Below are positions 31,229 through 39,633 of a DNA stretch of 64,000 nt, one piece after another (the first letter of the stretch is position 1; each line of letters opens with the position of its first letter). The translations under genes and the position numbers were made by a program. The stretch lies in assembly GCF_024451105.1 (NCBI RefSeq), contig NZ_JANGEY010000001.1:558001-622000 (forward strand), written 5' to 3'. The stretch is from Stutzerimonas stutzeri. GTDB lineage: Bacteria > Pseudomonadota > Gammaproteobacteria > Pseudomonadales > Pseudomonadaceae. The notes beneath the pieces were generated by a model that did no database searches, was not told where the DNA came from, and saw nothing but the letters and a program-made list of their open reading frames with translations.

Positions 31229-33202
31229 TCAGGCGCCGATCACCCCGCCGTCGTCGCGGGTCACCAGCACCGTGGTCGAGCGCGGCCGGCTCCGGCCGTC
31301 GCTGGCCGGATAGCTCAGCGCCGGGTGCTGGACGTTGACCCACATCGCCCGGTAGTCCGGACTCCAGGCGATGCCGGTGATCTCGCAGCCGCGCGGGCCG
31401 ACCAGGAAGCGGCGCACCTCGCGGCTGGCCGGGTCGGCGCAGAGCAGCTGGTTGCAGCCCATCGCCCGCATCGCCGGCTCGCCATCGCCGAAGTCGGTCT
31501 GGATCCACAGCCGTCCGCCGCCGTCGAAGGCCAGGCCGTCCGGCGAGGAGAAGATGTCGCCGCGGATATCGCCGGTCAGGTGCGCCGCCAGCGGCTGGCC
31601 GTCCGCGTCCCGCGCCCCCGGCCGCTCGCCGGCGAGCAGGAACAGCTCCCAGCGGAACGCGCTGGCGGTCGGCTCGCCGTCCTGCTCGTGCCAGCGCAGG
31701 ATCTGCCCGTGCAGGTTGTGCGGGCGCGGATTGGCCGCGTCCAGCGCCTGCGCCGTGCCGCGCTGCTCGTTGTTGGTCAGGCTGAGGTAGACCTCGCGGG
31801 TCGCCGGATGCACGGCGACCCACTCGGGGCGGTCCAGCGGCGTAGCGCCGACCCGGTCCGCCGCGGCGCGGGCGTTGACCAGCACCTCGGCCTGGCTGGC
31901 GAAGCCGTGCTCGGCGGTCAGGCCGTTCTCGCCGTGCACCAGCGCCAGCCAGCGGCCCGTGCCGTCGGCGTCGAAGCGCGCGACGTAGAGGGTGCCGTCG
32001 TCGAGCAGCTCGCGGTTGGCCCTGGGGTTGGCCGCATCGAAGCGCCCGGCCGGGACGAACTTGTAGACGTACTCGCCCTTGGCGTCGTCGCCGGAGTAGA
32101 AGGCCATGCGCCCGTCGGCGCCCAGCGAGAGCACCGCGCACTCGCGGCAGAAGCGGCCGAGGGCGGTGCGCTTGACCGGCGTGCTGTCGGGGTCGAAGGG
32201 GTCGATCTCCACCACCCAGCCGAAGCGGTTCGGCTCGTTGACCTGGCCGCCGTGGGGCCGGCCGGCGGCGGGGGTGGCGTCGAAGCGCGGGTCGGCGCTT
32301 TCCCAGGCGTAGTACCGGCTGCGCGCGCCGTTGCCGACGCCGTAGCGGCGGTGCGCCACGCGCTGCGCATGGTCGGCCGCGTCGCGGTTGACGAAGTAGT
32401 GGGGCCAGTTCTCCTCGCAGGCCAGGTAGGTGCCCCAGGGGGTGACGCCCATCGCACAGTTGTTGAGGGTGCCGAGCACCTCGCGCCCCTCGGGATCGGC
32501 GGCGGTCTTCATCAGGTCGTGGCCGGCCAGCGGGCCGCCGATGGCCATCGGCGTCAGCGCCGAGATGCGCCGGTTCCAGCGCGAGGGCAGCACGCGCTGC
32601 CAGTGGCCGGCGGTGTCCCTGCGCACCTCGACGATGCTGACGCCGTGGGCCGCCTGCTCCTTGCGCACCTCGGCCAGCGGACGCCGGCCGTCCACGTAGG
32701 TCATGCCGGCGGGGTGCAGGGTCGGGTTGACGTACTCGTGGTTGATCACCAGCAGGCCGTGGCTGTGCGGCGCCTCCGGGAAGGGGAAGAAGTGCATGCC
32801 GTCGTGGTTGTCGCCGGCCTGCTGGAGCTGCGCCTGCCAGTCGTCGCCGGCGTCGGGGTTCCAGGCCGGCGCGTCGGCCAGCACCGCGTCGCCCCAGGAG
32901 AAGAACGCCCGCGCCGTGTAGCCCGGCGGCACCACGACCCGGTCGAAGTCGGCGGCGGTCTGCGCCGCCACGCCGGCGAAGCCGAGCAGGCCGGAGCCGC
33001 GCAGGCCGGAGCCGGCGAGGGCCAGGCGGCTGCCCGGTACGCCGCCGAACAGGCCGAGCGCGAACAGGCCGAGGCCGCCCTTGAGCAGGTTGCGCCGGCT
33101 GCGGTCGACCAGCCGGTCGAGGCCGGGATTGGCGCTGGGGTTGATCGACCGGTCGTCGTGGGCGGCCAGGCCGGCGTGGAAGTCTTGGCTGTAGCGGGGC
33201 AT
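31229..33202 (-). CDS. PhoX-family phosphatase (DUF839), Tat-exported
   Basis: The 657-residue protein has an N-terminal twin-arginine motif SRRNLLKGG (35-43) followed by a hydrophobic stretch, so it should leave the cell through TatABC, encoded in this window. The rest matches PhoX/DUF839 with GVTPWGTYLACEENW and INHEYVNP blocks. PhoX enzymes are Ca/Fe-dependent periplasmic alkaline phosphatases that help in phosphate scavenging. No Pho box was identified, so regulation is open. The Tat motif sits about 35 residues in, an extended N-terminus seen in other PhoX-like proteins. Confidence 0.88.
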   Translation of the reverse strand: MPRYSQDFHAGLAAHDDRSINPSANPGLDRLVDRSRRNLLKGGLGLFALGLFGGVPGSRLALAGSGLRGSGLLGFAGVAAQTAADFDRVVVPPGYTARAFFSWGDAVLADAPAWNPDAGDDWQAQLQQAGDNHDGMHFFPFPEAPHSHGLLVINHEYVNPTLHPAGMTYVDGRRPLAEVRKEQAAHGVSIVEVRRDTAGHWQRVLPSRWNRRISALTPMAIGGPLAGHDLMKTAADPEGREVLGTLNNCAMGVTPWGTYLACEENWPHYFVNRDAADHAQRVAHRRYGVGNGARSRYYAWESADPRFDATPAAGRPHGGQVNEPNRFGWVVEIDPFDPDSTPVKRTALGRFCRECAVLSLGADGRMAFYSGDDAKGEYVYKFVPAGRFDAANPRANRELLDDGTLYVARFDADGTGRWLALVHGENGLTAEHGFASQAEVLVNARAAADRVGATPLDRPEWVAVHPATREVYLSLTNNEQRGTAQALDAANPRPHNLHGQILRWHEQDGEPTASAFRWELFLLAGERPGARDADGQPLAAHLTGDIRGDIFSSPDGLAFDGGGRLWIQTDFGDGEPAMRAMGCNQLLCADPASREVRRFLVGPRGCEITGIAWSPDYRAMWVNVQHPALSYPASDGRSRPRSTTVLVTRDDGGVIGA

Positions 33203-33302
33203 GGCGAATCCTTGCGGGAGCGGGGCCCGGCCGCGATGCCGGGGCGTCCCCGTCTTGTAACCGCTGGCGGTGACCGGACCGTGACGCGGGCGATGCGGGC
33301 GG

Positions 33303-33560
33303 CTACTTGAGGCCCTTGCCGGAGAACAGCAGCACCTTGTCGTTGGCGAACTGGACGCTGATCAGCGGCCCCTGCTCCTCGCCCCAGGTGCAGCTGGTGA
33401 AGCCCAGGGCGCCGGCGCACTCGCTCGGTGCGCCGAGCAACTGCTCGACCTCGGCCTTGCTCATGCCGGTCTTGAGCCTGGCGAAGTTTTCCTGGTTGAC
33501 CTTGTTGCAGGCTGCCAGCAGCAGACAGGCCCCCAGGACGAGAACGGCGCGAAACGACAT
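33303..33560 (-). CDS. Small lipoprotein with SmpA/BamE-like motif
   Basis: The 85-residue protein starts with a lipoprotein signal (MSFRAVLVLGACLLLAAC, lipidated Cys18 after LLAA). The short mature part contains LKTGMSKAEVEQLLGAP, the motif of the SmpA/BamE-type fold. It is shorter than BamE and has two more cysteines (C48 and C57), which may form a disulfide. CAGGAG precedes the ATG. Function is unknown; an outer-membrane or periplasmic role is likely. Confidence 0.8.
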   Translation of the reverse strand: MSFRAVLVLGACLLLAACNKVNQENFARLKTGMSKAEVEQLLGAPSECAGALGFTSCTWGEEQGPLISVQFANDKVLLFSGKGLK

Positions 33561-33630
33561 GAGAAAACTCCTGTGGACGGGTAGGCGCGCAGCTTGCCAT
33601 GGCGGCATCGTCCGCGCTGCCGATTGGACG

Positions 33631-34233
33631 TCAGAAGCGCGAGCCGGGTTCCGCGAGAAAGGCCAGCTCGGCGGCGGTCGAGACGCGCCCGAGGATGGCG
33701 TTGCGGTGGGGAAAGCGGCCGAAGCGGGCGATCGCCGCCCGGTGGCGCTCGGCGTAGTCGAGAAAGCCGGCGAACAGCGCCCGTTCGTGCTCCGCAGCCC
33801 GGGCATGCAGCTGGCGGAAGCGGCGCAGCGCCTCGTCCTGCAAGGCCGGATCCTCGGCGTGCTCGAGGACCAGGTAGACGAACACCTGGCGGATCGCCGG
33901 CAACGCGACCTCGCGGCCCGCGGCCAGGCCCTCGAGCGCCAGCCGCCGGGCACGCGGGTCGCCGGCGAACGCCTGCGGCGTGTCGCGGTGGATCATCCGC
34001 GGCAGCTGGTCGAGCAGCAGGAGCAGCGCCAGCCAGCCGTCGGTCTCCTGTGCCCAGCCGGCCAGCCCACCCTCCAGCGCCGCATCAACGAAAACGCCGA
34101 AGCGCGCCTGCGCCTCGGCGTCCTGGTCGGCGCGCTTGGCGAACCACAGGCCATGCTTGTGCGCCGCCACCTCGACGGCCTCGCTCGCGGTGCCGAACCA
34201 CCAGTCGAGCAGCGGCTGCCAGGGCGCGGCCAT
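33631..34233 (-). CDS. DUF924 family protein
   Basis: This 200-residue, mostly helical soluble protein begins MAAPWQPLLDWWFG and contains LLLLLDQLPRMIHRDTPQAFAGD, the hallmark of DUF924. The fold resembles tetratricopeptide-like bundles and the biochemical role is unknown. It starts 3 bp after the fbp stop and so is cotranscribed with fbp, but I see no functional link to gluconeogenesis. Confidence 0.88.
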   Translation of the reverse strand: MAAPWQPLLDWWFGTASEAVEVAAHKHGLWFAKRADQDAEAQARFGVFVDAALEGGLAGWAQETDGWLALLLLLDQLPRMIHRDTPQAFAGDPRARRLALEGLAAGREVALPAIRQVFVYLVLEHAEDPALQDEALRRFRQLHARAAEHERALFAGFLDYAERHRAAIARFGRFPHRNAILGRVSTAAELAFLAEPGSRF

Positions 34234-34236
34234 GGC

Positions 34237-35247
34237 TCAGACCTGCTGGTGGTAACCGGTGACCCGCTCGACCTCTTCCTTCGAACCGAGGAACACCGGC
34301 ACGCGCTGGTGCAGCGAGGCGGGCTGGATGTCGAGGATGCGCTGACGGCCGTTGGTGGCGGCACCGCCGGCCTGTTCGATGATGAAGGACATCGGATTGG
34401 CCTCGTACATCAGGCGCAGCTTGCCGGCCTTCTCCGGCTCGCGGGCATCCCAGGGGTACATGAAGATACCGCCGCGGGTGAGGATGCGGTGCACGTCGGC
34501 GACCATCGAGGCGATCCAGCGCATGTTGTAGTTCTTGCCCAGCGGGCCTTCCTTGCCGGCCAGCAGCTCGCCGACGTAGCGTTGCACCGGGGCCTCCCAG
34601 TGGCGCTGGTTGGACATGTTGATGGCGAACTCGGCGGTGCTTTCCGGCACGCGGATGTCGTCGTGGGTCAGCACGAAGCTGCCCAGCTCGCGGTCGAGGG
34701 TGAAGCCCTTGACGCCGTTGCCGAGGGTCAGCATCAGCATGGTCTGCGGGCCGTAGATGGCATAGCCGGCAGCCACCTGCTGGGTGCCCGGCTGCAGGAA
34801 GGCCTCCTCGCCGAGATCGCAACCGTTGTCGCAGCCCTCGGGGCAGCGCAGCACCGAGAAGATGGTACCCACCGAGACGTTGACGTCGATGTTGGAGGAG
34901 CCGTCCAGCGGATCGAACACCAGCAGGTAGGCGCCCTTCGGGTACTGGCCGGGGATCTGGTAGGCGTGGTCCATCTCCTCGGAGGCCATCGCCGCCAGGT
35001 GGCCGCCCCACTCGTTGGCCTCGAGGAGGATCTCGTTGGACAGCACGTCGAGCTTCTTCTGCACCTCGCCCTGCACGTTCTCGCTGTCGGCGCTGCCCAG
35101 CACGCCGCCCAGCGCCCCCTTGGAAACCTGATGGCTGATCGCCTTGCAGGCGCGGGCCACCACCTCGATGAGGAAACGCAGGTCGGCCGGGGTGTGGTTG
35201 CTGCGGGTCTCTTCGATCAGGTAGCGGCTGAGGGTAACGCGGGACAT
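34237..35247 (-). CDS. fbp: Fructose-1,6-bisphosphatase class 1
   Basis: This enzyme hydrolyses fructose 1,6-bisphosphate in gluconeogenesis, essential in pseudomonads growing on organic acids. The 336 residues contain the metal and substrate motif [11 protein letters not shown] (about 117-127) and the C-terminal GGxxTxG-like segment GGAATNG. The ATG at 35247 has GGAG upstream, and a TAAAAT -10 element lies at 35290-35285 on the minus strand. The length equals the P. aeruginosa enzyme. Confidence 0.97.
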   Translation of the reverse strand: MSRVTLSRYLIEETRSNHTPADLRFLIEVVARACKAISHQVSKGALGGVLGSADSENVQGEVQKKLDVLSNEILLEANEWGGHLAAMASEEMDHAYQIPGQYPKGAYLLVFDPLDGSSNIDVNVSVGTIFSVLRCPEGCDNGCDLGEEAFLQPGTQQVAAGYAIYGPQTMLMLTLGNGVKGFTLDRELGSFVLTHDDIRVPESTAEFAINMSNQRHWEAPVQRYVGELLAGKEGPLGKNYNMRWIASMVADVHRILTRGGIFMYPWDAREPEKAGKLRLMYEANPMSFIIEQAGGAATNGRQRILDIQPASLHQRVPVFLGSKEEVERVTGYHQQV

Positions 35248-35423
35248 GAAGTGCTCCGGGGCTGGGGAGGGGAAAAATGGCCGCATTTTAACCCGAGTCG
35301 GCCGCCGCCGCCTCCTGCCGCGTGTCAATCCGCTCGCATCCGGGCGACGAAAAACAGCTGCGCGCCGCGCGCCGGGCCCTTATCATCGCGCGCCCTCCCA
35401 CCGGCCACCTCTGCAGATCCCCG

Positions 35424-35825
35424 ATGAGCAAGCACCCGCGCGGCTACGGCGCCGACCCCGAACGCCTGGAAACCTGGCTCCCGTTCAGCGGCAACGCCAT
35501 GTGCCGCGACTGCCATTCCACCTGTTGCAGCCTGCCGGTGGAGGTGCGCATCGGCGACCTGATCCGCCTCGGCGTGGTCGACGCCTTCGAGGCCGAGGAG
35601 CCGGCCAAGCAGGTCGCCAAGCGACTGACGAAGGAAGGCATCGTCGCCCGCTTCAACCAGAAGTCCGGGATCTTCACCCTGCAGCAGCACTCCAGCGGCG
35701 ACTGCCTGTACCTGGACCAGAAGACCCGTCTGTGCACGGTCTACGCCAACCGCCCGGACACCTGCCGCAACCATCCGCGGATCGGCCCCAAGCCGGGCTA
35801 CTGCGCCTGGCGCCCCAAGCTGTAG
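35424..35825 (+). CDS. YkgJ-family cysteine cluster protein
   Basis: The 133 residues carry CxxC...CC near the N-terminus (C27, C30, C34, C35) and CLYL...LCTVYANRPDTCRNHP in the second half, the pattern of YkgJ-type zinc or iron-chelating proteins (PF03692). The family may coordinate Fe-S or zinc, and some members relate to cofactor handling. It is divergent from fbp. The start is the ATG at 35424. Confidence 0.85.
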   Translation: MSKHPRGYGADPERLETWLPFSGNAMCRDCHSTCCSLPVEVRIGDLIRLGVVDAFEAEEPAKQVAKRLTKEGIVARFNQKSGIFTLQQHSSGDCLYLDQKTRLCTVYANRPDTCRNHPRIGPKPGYCAWRPKL

Positions 35826-35864
35826 GCTCGTCGGCGGGCCTCCCCGCCGCGGCCTCGCTGCGCC

Positions 35865-36716
35865 TCAGCCCAGCGGGAACAGCACGTTGCACTGTCCGGT
35901 GCCCGAGCTCTCGAAGTACGGGGTGAGCACCTCGGCGCGGCCCCGGTAGTCCTTCCAGCCGAGCAGACCGTAGAGCATCGCGGTGTCGTGCATGCCGCCC
36001 TCGCCGTCGCAGTCGCGGGCGTACTGCGGCAGCATGTCGAGAAACTCGGCATGCTCGCCGCGCTGCCACATCTCCATCACCTTGAGGTCGACCTGCTTGT
36101 TGAACGGCCGGCTGATCTTCATCAGGTGGTCGCCGACCTCGCGGTTCGGTGCGATGCGGTGCGACAGCGAGCCGCTGGCGAGGAAGGCCACGCGGCGGTC
36201 GGAAGCCTCCACCGCCTGGCGGATCGACTCGCCCATGGTCTTCGAGTCCTCCAGATGGGCGTCGTACAGCCAGGCGGCGATCGAGACGATCCTGATGCTC
36301 TTGTCGATGCCCATGTAGCGCAGCGGCACCAGGGTGCCGTACTGCAGGCCGAGCGACGGCACGTCGCTGTGGCAGCGGGTGAACACGTCGTTGGCGCTGG
36401 CGGTGGCGGCGATGGCGTTGCCCAGCTCGGCGTCGCCGACGTAGTCGTAGGGCAGGTCGCGGATGAAGTGCGGGAACTCGGTGCTGGTGTACAGCCCCGA
36501 GCAGTCGGTGTTGGCGTTGATGTGGTAGCCGGCGTTGACCAGCCAGTGGGTGTCGGCGACCACGATGGTGTCGACCGCCAGCTCGCGGACCAGCTCGCCC
36601 AGACGACGATGCCCGGCGATGGCGGCAGCGCGGCAGCCGTGGTGCGGGCCGGGCTGCTCGGAAATGAACATCGACGGGACGTGGGTGACCTTGGCGGCCA
36701 GAACGATCTCACCCAT
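35865..36716 (-). CDS. hpaD: 3,4-dihydroxyphenylacetate 2,3-dioxygenase
   Basis: This class III (LigB-type) extradiol dioxygenase cleaves homoprotocatechuate in 4-hydroxyphenylacetate catabolism. The 283 residues equal the E. coli HpaD length and share its landmarks: KVTHVPSM (metal His12), DTHWLVNAGYHIN, YTSTEFPHFIRD, YGTLVPLRYM, LASGSLSHR and the C-terminal ESSGTGQCNVLFPL. The rest of the hpa meta-pathway (hpaEFGHI) is not next to it, so it is an orphan. A perfect palindrome about 90 bp upstream is a candidate operator, and an AraC-family gene lies upstream on the same strand. Confidence 0.92.
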   Translation of the reverse strand: MGEIVLAAKVTHVPSMFISEQPGPHHGCRAAAIAGHRRLGELVRELAVDTIVVADTHWLVNAGYHINANTDCSGLYTSTEFPHFIRDLPYDYVGDAELGNAIAATASANDVFTRCHSDVPSLGLQYGTLVPLRYMGIDKSIRIVSIAAWLYDAHLEDSKTMGESIRQAVEASDRRVAFLASGSLSHRIAPNREVGDHLMKISRPFNKQVDLKVMEMWQRGEHAEFLDMLPQYARDCDGEGGMHDTAMLYGLLGWKDYRGRAEVLTPYFESSGTGQCNVLFPLG

Positions 36717-36803
36717 GGCGGCTTCCTCTTGTTGTGGTCTCGGGGACTGGCGCCGGGGTGGCGCCTGGTGAGACCAGTATCCGCATGAGCCGTGGGCAGG
36801 ACA

Positions 36804-36819
36804 TTGCCGCTGGCGGCAA
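36804..36819. promoter_or_regulatory. Perfect palindrome upstream of hpaD, candidate operator
   Basis: TTGCCGC-TG-GCGGCAA lies in the hpaD promoter region, about 22-40 bp upstream of a GATACT -10-like element (36782-36777, minus strand). A repressor or activator site is plausible. Confidence 0.4.
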
Positions 36820-36862
36820 AAGGCTAGCCTTTGCGCGCAACCCACTGCATACAGAGGCTACC

Positions 36863-36954
36863 TGTAGGGTAGGTAACTCGCGCAGCGCTTACCCACCAAG
36901 CGGACCACGACACCGGCATTGGTAGAAAATCGCTGCGCGAGTTTTCTACCCTAC
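36863..36954. repeat. Pair of inverted REP elements (BIME-like)
   Basis: Unit 1 (36863-36897) has arms GGTAGGTAA / TTACCCACC with one mismatch around a loop containing CGCGCAGCG. Unit 2 (36921-36950) has arms GGTAGAAAA / TTTTCTACC around a loop containing CGCTGCGCGA, so the loops are inverted relative to each other. The trailing CCCTAC supplies the stop codon of the AraC-family gene. Confidence 0.75.
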
Positions 36955-38000
36955 GCCCCCGTGGGCAGCCCTTCGCGCCCGCCCGCCTGGCCCAGCCGCG
37001 CCCGGTAGCGGCTCGGCGTCTCGCCGGTCCAGCGCTTGAAGGCGCGGTTGAAGTGGCTGGGCTCGGAGAAGCCCAGCGCGTAGGCCAGCGCGCTGAACGG
37101 CTGGCGGGTCTGCTGCACGTAGCGCCGCGCCAAGGTCGCGCGCACCTCGTCGAGGATCCCGCTGAACGAGGTGCCCTGGCGCGCCAGGCGGTACTGCAGG
37201 GTGCGCGGACTGCTGCCCAGCTCGGCGGCCACCGCCTCGAGGCTCGGCGTGCCGCCGGGCAGCAGTTCGAGCAGCCGCGCGCGCACCTGCAGCGCCGGGT
37301 TGAGCAACTGGTGGCGGGCCAGGTACTCGGCCACCAGGCGGTCGTTCTGCCGCGCCAGCTCGGGATTGCCGGTGGGCAGCGGACGCTGCAGCTCGACGGC
37401 GTCGAGCAGCAGGCTGTTGTCGGCCGCGGCGAACTGCACCGGCGCGGCGAAGTGCTCGCGCCAGGGTGCGGGATCGGCCGGCGCCGCGCGCATCAGCCGC
37501 ACCGCCCGCGGCGCGAAGCCCGGCCCGCGCATGTCCTGCAGCAGCTTGCTCACCGCACCGAGGAAGTAGTCCACCCCCTCCGGGGCGATCTGCGCCTGGC
37601 CGTCGATCTCCTGCACCAGCATGCGGAAGCGCAAGCCGTCGCCCTCGGCCTCCAGGCTCAGGTCGGCGCCGTCGTTGAGCAGCGCGGCGAAGCGCACCAT
37701 GCGCTCCAGCGCCTCGAGCAGCGTGCTGCTGGCCCACAGCGAGAAGCCGAGGGCGTGGAAGGTGGTCGGGCAGACGAAGCGCGCGGCGTGCAGGCCGATG
37801 TCGGCATGCCCGGTGCGCGCCACCGCCAGCGGCCAGAAGCGCCGGGTCAGCGCCGAGGAAAAGCGCGCCTCCTGGGCGTACTTGGCCGCCGGATCGGCGC
37901 CGGCCTCGGCCAGCAGCGCATCGGCGTCCAGGCCCAGCGCCTCCAGGGTGCGGGTCACCGCGGCCAGCCAGCCGGCCACCACCGAGGATGTCTGCGTCAT
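36951..38000 (-). CDS. AraC-family transcriptional regulator
   Basis: The 349-residue protein has an N-terminal effector domain of the Arabinose_bd type found in OruR/ArgR-like pseudomonad regulators (about 15-205) and a C-terminal double helix-turn-helix (about 250-335, SALAYALGFSEPSHFNRAFKRWTG). It sits upstream of hpaD on the same strand, so it may control that gene, but the link is only positional. Its stop codon TAG lies inside a REP element. Confidence 0.88.
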   Translation of the reverse strand: MTQTSSVVAGWLAAVTRTLEALGLDADALLAEAGADPAAKYAQEARFSSALTRRFWPLAVARTGHADIGLHAARFVCPTTFHALGFSLWASSTLLEALERMVRFAALLNDGADLSLEAEGDGLRFRMLVQEIDGQAQIAPEGVDYFLGAVSKLLQDMRGPGFAPRAVRLMRAAPADPAPWREHFAAPVQFAAADNSLLLDAVELQRPLPTGNPELARQNDRLVAEYLARHQLLNPALQVRARLLELLPGGTPSLEAVAAELGSSPRTLQYRLARQGTSFSGILDEVRATLARRYVQQTRQPFSALAYALGFSEPSHFNRAFKRWTGETPSRYRARLGQAGGREGLPTGA

Positions 38001-38108
38001 CTGCTGCCCCCACTGCGAATTGCGGACGCGCAGCCTAGTGGCCGGCGCCTCCGTCCATCTTGCGCCGGATCAGTGCGCAGGCAAAAGGCCGACGGTCGCG
38101 CGCCGCGT

Positions 38109-38759
38109 CTAGCCCTCCACCACCGGATAGCAGGCATCGCCCCACAGGGCGTCCGGATTGTCCATCATCAGCTCGATGATCAACGGCACCAGCTTGCCCA
38201 GCAGGCTCACGCAGTCGCGCAACTGCTCGCGGTTCACCGCGCCGTTCCAGGTCGCGCCGCCGTGGACCAGCTGGTTGCGCAGGGTATAGATGCGGTTGAA
38301 CAGCACGCCGAGCAGCCGCGGGGTGTCGCCGCTGGCCAGGGCCAGCTGGGCGGCCTTCTTGCCGCTGGCGAAACGCCGCTTCCACTCGTCCGCGTCGATC
38401 TTGCCGTTCTGGTGCTCCCAGAAGCTCTGGAACACGTAGGGATTGTCCAGCAGCACGCGGATGCTGCCGGAGAACTCCCGCCAGACCAGCGCGTCGATAC
38501 GCTTGTCCTTGTCCAGCACGCAGAGCTTTTCCAGGAACGCCTTGAAGGTCTCCTGCTCGGACAGCCGATGGCGCTCGTCGATCTCGCAGGCGTAGGCGGC
38601 GTTGAAGGCGATCCACAGGAAAATGAGGCGCCCGTCGCGATCCTCGGCCTGCTCGGCCCGATCCAGCCAGCTCAGCGCGCGATGCAGGCGCAGACGCAGG
38701 TTGGGGTGCTGGCTGTCGCGTTCCCGGCGGTGACGCTGTTTCAAGACGGCATGCTGCAT
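38109..38759 (-). CDS. HEPN-like protein, possible RNase
   Basis: A 216-residue helical protein contains RNQLVH at 161-166, the R-x4-H signature of HEPN ribonuclease domains, preceded by LFNRIYTL. Its N-terminal part has LIFLWIAFNAAYACEID, typical of the Apea-like HEPN group seen in defence and toxin contexts. No cognate minimal nucleotidyltransferase lies beside it. Function as an RNase is inferred from the motif. It is divergent from the GYF-domain gene. Confidence 0.68.
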   Translation of the reverse strand: MQHAVLKQRHRRERDSQHPNLRLRLHRALSWLDRAEQAEDRDGRLIFLWIAFNAAYACEIDERHRLSEQETFKAFLEKLCVLDKDKRIDALVWREFSGSIRVLLDNPYVFQSFWEHQNGKIDADEWKRRFASGKKAAQLALASGDTPRLLGVLFNRIYTLRNQLVHGGATWNGAVNREQLRDCVSLLGKLVPLIIELMMDNPDALWGDACYPVVEG

Positions 38760-38936
38760 GGTGTGGCTCCCTGTTGTGAGGGCATGAAGATACCCGCTCG
38801 CCCTGCTCCTGCACTCCGCAATCTTTCCCGGCCCAACCCTGCGCGTGCGACGTCGGCTGTCGCAGCGCCATGAACAATGCTCCGGAGCCCGTCGCCCACC
38901 GCGGGCCAAGCCACGGATTGCCAAGGAATTTCCAGC

Positions 38937-39494
38937 ATGCACAACGACACATCCAGAGAAGCCGCCTGGTTCTACGCGGAGGATGGCGAGCGCCACGGCA
39001 GCCTCGACGAGGCGCAGATGGTCGAACTGATTCGCGCCGGCCGACTGGGCCGCCACACCCCCGTATGGAAAATCGGCGATAGCGACTGGCGCCTGCTCGA
39101 CGACAGCGAACTGCGCCCCCATCTCGACGCCCTGTCGCCGCCGCCGCTGTGCGACCGGCACGTCGACAGCACCCTTGCCTGGGTACTGGCCTTCGCCCCG
39201 TTGCTCGGCTACCTGCTCGAGTGGCTGCTGGCCTTCGCCCTGGCCAGCAGCGCACCGGCCGTCCAGCGCGCCATGGACGAGGCCAGCTACTGGTACGTCA
39301 CCCCGGCCCTGAACGTCCTGCTCGGCGTGCTGGACGAGAAACGCCTGCAGAAAGCCGGCCACGACACCCGGCACTTCCGCGGCTGGGTCTGGCTGGTGCC
39401 GGTCTACCTCTACCAGCGCGCCCGGCACCTGCGACAGACACCGAGCTACTTCGTCGTCTGGCTGCTCGCCTTCGGCCTGCTCCTGCTCGCCTGA
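38937..39494 (+). CDS. GYF_2-domain membrane protein
   Basis: The 185 residues comprise an N-terminal GYF_2-type domain (about 9-55: WFYAEDGERHGSLDEAQMVE ... PVWKIGDSDW) and then about three hydrophobic segments (near 78-102, 115-135 and 168-185). GYF_2 domains may bind proline-rich peptides. AAGGA is 8-9 nt before the ATG. Function unknown. Confidence 0.75.
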   Translation: MHNDTSREAAWFYAEDGERHGSLDEAQMVELIRAGRLGRHTPVWKIGDSDWRLLDDSELRPHLDALSPPPLCDRHVDSTLAWVLAFAPLLGYLLEWLLAFALASSAPAVQRAMDEASYWYVTPALNVLLGVLDEKRLQKAGHDTRHFRGWVWLVPVYLYQRARHLRQTPSYFVVWLLAFGLLLLA

Positions 39495-39571
39495 CGAGAC
39501 CGGCCAGCGGCAACCACCGGGAGAAGGCAAGCCGTGCTTTCTCCTGATGGCCAAATGCCACCGAGTTCTCT

Positions 39572-39607
39572 TACACTGAAAAACGTGACGTCAATCGCAT
39601 GACGTCC
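39572..39607 (+). promoter_or_regulatory. Candidate promoter and operator of the WYL gene
   Basis: TACACT (39572-39577) can serve as a -10. Two TGACGTC-based sites, TGACGTCA (39586-39593, itself palindromic) and TGACGTCC (39600-39607), follow 14 bp apart near the expected transcript start, fitting autorepression. Confidence 0.45.
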
Positions 39608-39633
39608 ATCACTGCCGACACGGAAGCCGCGCC

